Origin: JBEIUO01 sp964549785
GTDB lineage: Bacteria > Planctomycetota > Phycisphaerae > Phycisphaerales > UBA1924
Direction: 5' to 3'
DNA: 9,137 bases
Assembly: GCA_964549785.1 (NCBI GenBank)
Contig: CAZJXA010000130.1
Coordinates: 1-9,137 of the forward strand
The notes under the pieces were generated by a model. It was not told the DNA's origin. It made no database searches and saw nothing but the letters and a program-made list of their open reading frames with translations. The translations under genes and the position numbers were made by a program. Of the stretch, positions 8,501 through 9,137 are shown piece after piece. Positions within the stretch are counted from its first letter, which is position 1. Each line of letters starts with the position of its first letter.

Positions 8501-8982
8501 TTGACGAGTTCGGTGAGGCGGATCGACTGGCCCTTGCGGAGGGTGCGGGAGAGGCCCTCGATGCGGGCGGGCGTGGGCACGGGCTGCATGAGGGCCTGGA
8601 TGGGGCAGACCACGATGCGGGGCGAGGCGTCTGCCGCGGCGGTGCGGATGACGGAGAGACGTTCGGCGAGTTGATCGAGGGCAACGGAAGACTCGCCCGG
8701 GATGGCTTCGAGCGCGGGAAGGCGGAGCGCGGGGAGGCCCAAAGACGTGAGTTCGTCGAGGGCTTCGTCGGCGTCGTCCAGGTGGGCCACGACGAGGACG
8801 ATCGGCCGATTGAGCGCGGTGAGAAGCGCGGCAGCCGTGAGGCACGCGCCGGAACCGGTGACGCCGGTGGCGACGACGCGGCGTCCTTCGACCAGCGCGT
8901 GCGCAAGCGCAACCACGGAAGGGTGGCGGGCGAGGGCGTTGAGCAGGTCGGGCTTTCCGACCGAAGCGGGGCGGGCTGACAC
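5563..8982 (-). CDS. mfd: Transcription-repair coupling factor Mfd
   Basis: 1139-residue ATP-dependent DNA translocase (E. coli Mfd 1148) that pushes or removes RNA polymerase stalled at lesions and recruits UvrA for nucleotide excision repair. Seen in order: a UvrB-like N-terminal module (to about 330) whose Walker A is degenerate, GVTGSGAC (40-47), as in Mfd generally; RNA polymerase interaction domain beginning GDYVVHQDHGIARFIGL (456-472); RecG-like translocase with ICGDVGFGKT (616-625, Lys624), DEEQ (719-722), TLSATPIPRTL (743-753), and QLRGRVGR (888-895); then the C-terminal TRCF domain (about 970-1090) with IPSELRRLEAYRRLA. The start is the GTG read from 8982: the in-frame codons upstream end in TAA within 25 nt with no ATG between, so it is the earliest possible. 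The upstream region carries a heptad repeat. Tail-to-tail with the HDOD gene. The long frames opposite it on the plus strand are shadows. Confidence 0.98.
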   Translation of the reverse strand: MSARPASVGKPDLLNALARHPSVVALAHALVEGRRVVATGVTGSGACLTAAALLTALNRPIVLVVAHLDDADEALDELTSLGLPALRLPALEAIPGESSVALDQLAERLSVIRTAAADASPRIVVCPIQALMQPVPTPARIEGLSRTLRKGQSIRLTELVNWLATAGYNRVESVEEPGEFAVRGGILDVYAPGTASAGGVAAPASVVSGVPVRLDFFGDDIDRITEIDLETMGSDRAVEGVELVAADLKAVEGGATINFLEILPREAVALLHETMEVVEQGRGYFERVSDGRSIHGPPAVLKILEARFHALAELNQFSAGASAADVRISLPFAQLPAFAKDAAEAVKELGSLAAETPHSRAIVPCQNEGELQRFGELVTQFAPEHQARITGTVGYLHRGLVILPDSSGNTALESTEGLPLLLVPYHELLGRFTLRRRSGRLRSGRAMDTFLDFQPGDYVVHQDHGIARFIGLTLLAPRALPGTSKPLAKKSVQEQEEYLTLEFASKSKLHVPAMQIDLVQKYVGGFAGKPPLSTMGGQKWKNQKEKVSDSVRDLAAELLRVRAAREHMPGIQYPGDTKWQTEFEAEFPYTETEDQLAAMSEIKKDMTSSRPMDRLICGDVGFGKTELAIRAAFKAVEFGRQVAVLVPTTVLAEQHERTFRSRFAGYPFRIESLSRFKSTKEVSDTLAAARKGQVDILIGTHRILSQDVRFADLGLVVIDEEQRFGVEHKESLLRLRLTVDVLTLSATPIPRTLHMAMLGIRDISSLTTAPVDRRAIVTEVIPFNAIRLKQAIDRELAREGQVFFVHNRVHDILSVADDVRRLAPTARIVIGHGQMDPQELEEVILKFVRHEADILVSTTIIESGIDIASANTMIVKDADRFGLAELHQLRGRVGRSKHRAYCYLLIPDDRTVNEVAQKRLKAIEQYSMLGAGFKIAMRDLEIRGAGNILGSEQSGHIAAVGYEMYCRLLEDAVHDLKNDPRPPPVSSTSIEIGVAGSIPRAYIPSELRRLEAYRRLATAGTVAALTQVRADLAAAYGEPPRASFRLFDLAELRVLASALRVRTITIRDKDVVFLLEDPAALVAQLSKVPKGSQIAKEASVRALPPKEPGHPSEVYFRPPENYMDPDTLLRILRKRLSPA

Positions 8983-9000
8983 GACGGCGATGTTAGGGGA

Positions 9001-9035
9001 TTAGGCATTGGGCGTTGGGCGTTAGGCGTTGGGCG
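9001..9035 (+). repeat. Heptanucleotide tandem repeat, consensus TTRGGCR
   Basis: Five consecutive 7-nt units: TTAGGCA, TTGGGCG, TTGGGCG, TTAGGCG, TTGGGCG. A diverged unit TTAGGGG lies at 8993-8999 just before it, separated by one A. Every unit varies only at positions 3 and 7. It begins about 18 nt upstream of the mfd GTG and so lies within the mfd leader or promoter. Simple heptad repeats of this kind (short tandemly repeated repetitive sequences) are known in cyanobacteria and other environmental bacteria. Function here is unknown. Confidence 0.85.
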
Positions 9036-9062
9036 GGGCCGAGTGGGCGGCCGGCGACCTCG

Positions 9063-9089
9063 ATGCGCCCCCTCAGCCTGCGGGGGCAT
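9063..9089. repeat. GC-rich imperfect inverted repeat in mfd upstream region
   Basis: The left arm ATGCgCCCC (9063-9071, one bulged G) pairs with the right arm GGGGGCAT (9082-9089), leaving a loop of about 10 nt. Neither strand continues into a run of T, so it is not a standard rho-independent terminator. It could be a regulatory hairpin or operator of mfd or the end of a gene beyond the right edge. I see no supported CDS in 9036-9137. Confidence 0.4.
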
Positions 9090-9137
9090 GGGGGGTGGAG
9101 CGGCGGTTGGGGATGCTGGAGTTGAACGGGGCGTGAG

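Noticed and set aside
7453..8979. Long plus-strand open frame opposite the 5' half of mfd
   Set aside because: Same reason: biased composition, antisense to conserved UvrB-like and RNA polymerase-binding domains, no motif of its own.
9036..9137. End of a further minus-strand gene upstream of mfd
   Set aside because: Open frames exist but have low-complexity Pro/Arg composition and no family likeness.

Overview
The window is GC-rich bacterial chromosome (no phage or IS hallmarks seen) with tightly packed housekeeping genes. High GC, mostly absent Shine-Dalgarno sequences, several GTG starts and a DnaB with long disordered tails would fit a Planctomycetota-like bacterium (possibly Phycisphaerae). 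That assignment is inference only; no rRNA or marker tree can be read here.

Layout: (1) Positions 1-745, minus strand: the 5' part of a gene running off the left edge. It encodes a divergent medium-chain dehydrogenase/reductase (zinc-type alcohol dehydrogenase-like) protein with an intact four-Cys structural zinc motif but a lost glycine-rich nucleotide loop and a shortened N-terminus. (2) 746-1005: a divergent intergenic region. (3) 1006-4176, plus strand: an apparent operon of dnaB (replicative helicase), a 70-residue orphan protein, an MNT-fold nucleotidyltransferase-like protein overlapping it by 14 nt, and pdxH (pyridoxamine 5'-phosphate oxidase), which overlaps the nucleotidyltransferase gene by ATGA. 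(4) 4296-5534, plus strand: an HDOD-domain protein, probably a signalling scaffold. (5) 5563-8982, minus strand, convergent with the HDOD gene: mfd, the transcription-repair coupling factor. (6) 8983-9137: the mfd upstream region, with a heptanucleotide tandem repeat and a GC-rich inverted repeat.

DnaB and Mfd serve replication and transcription-coupled repair, and PdxH makes the cofactor PLP; they do not form one pathway. The least ordinary parts are the small-ORF/nucleotidyltransferase pair set between dnaB and pdxH, the degenerate dehydrogenase at the left edge, the C-terminal tail of DnaB ending in an SSB-like acidic tip, and the repeat in front of mfd. No CRISPR array, tRNA, rRNA, prophage or transposase was seen. 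I found no convincing evidence of a wholly new multi-gene system; the best candidate is the two-gene nucleotidyltransferase module.
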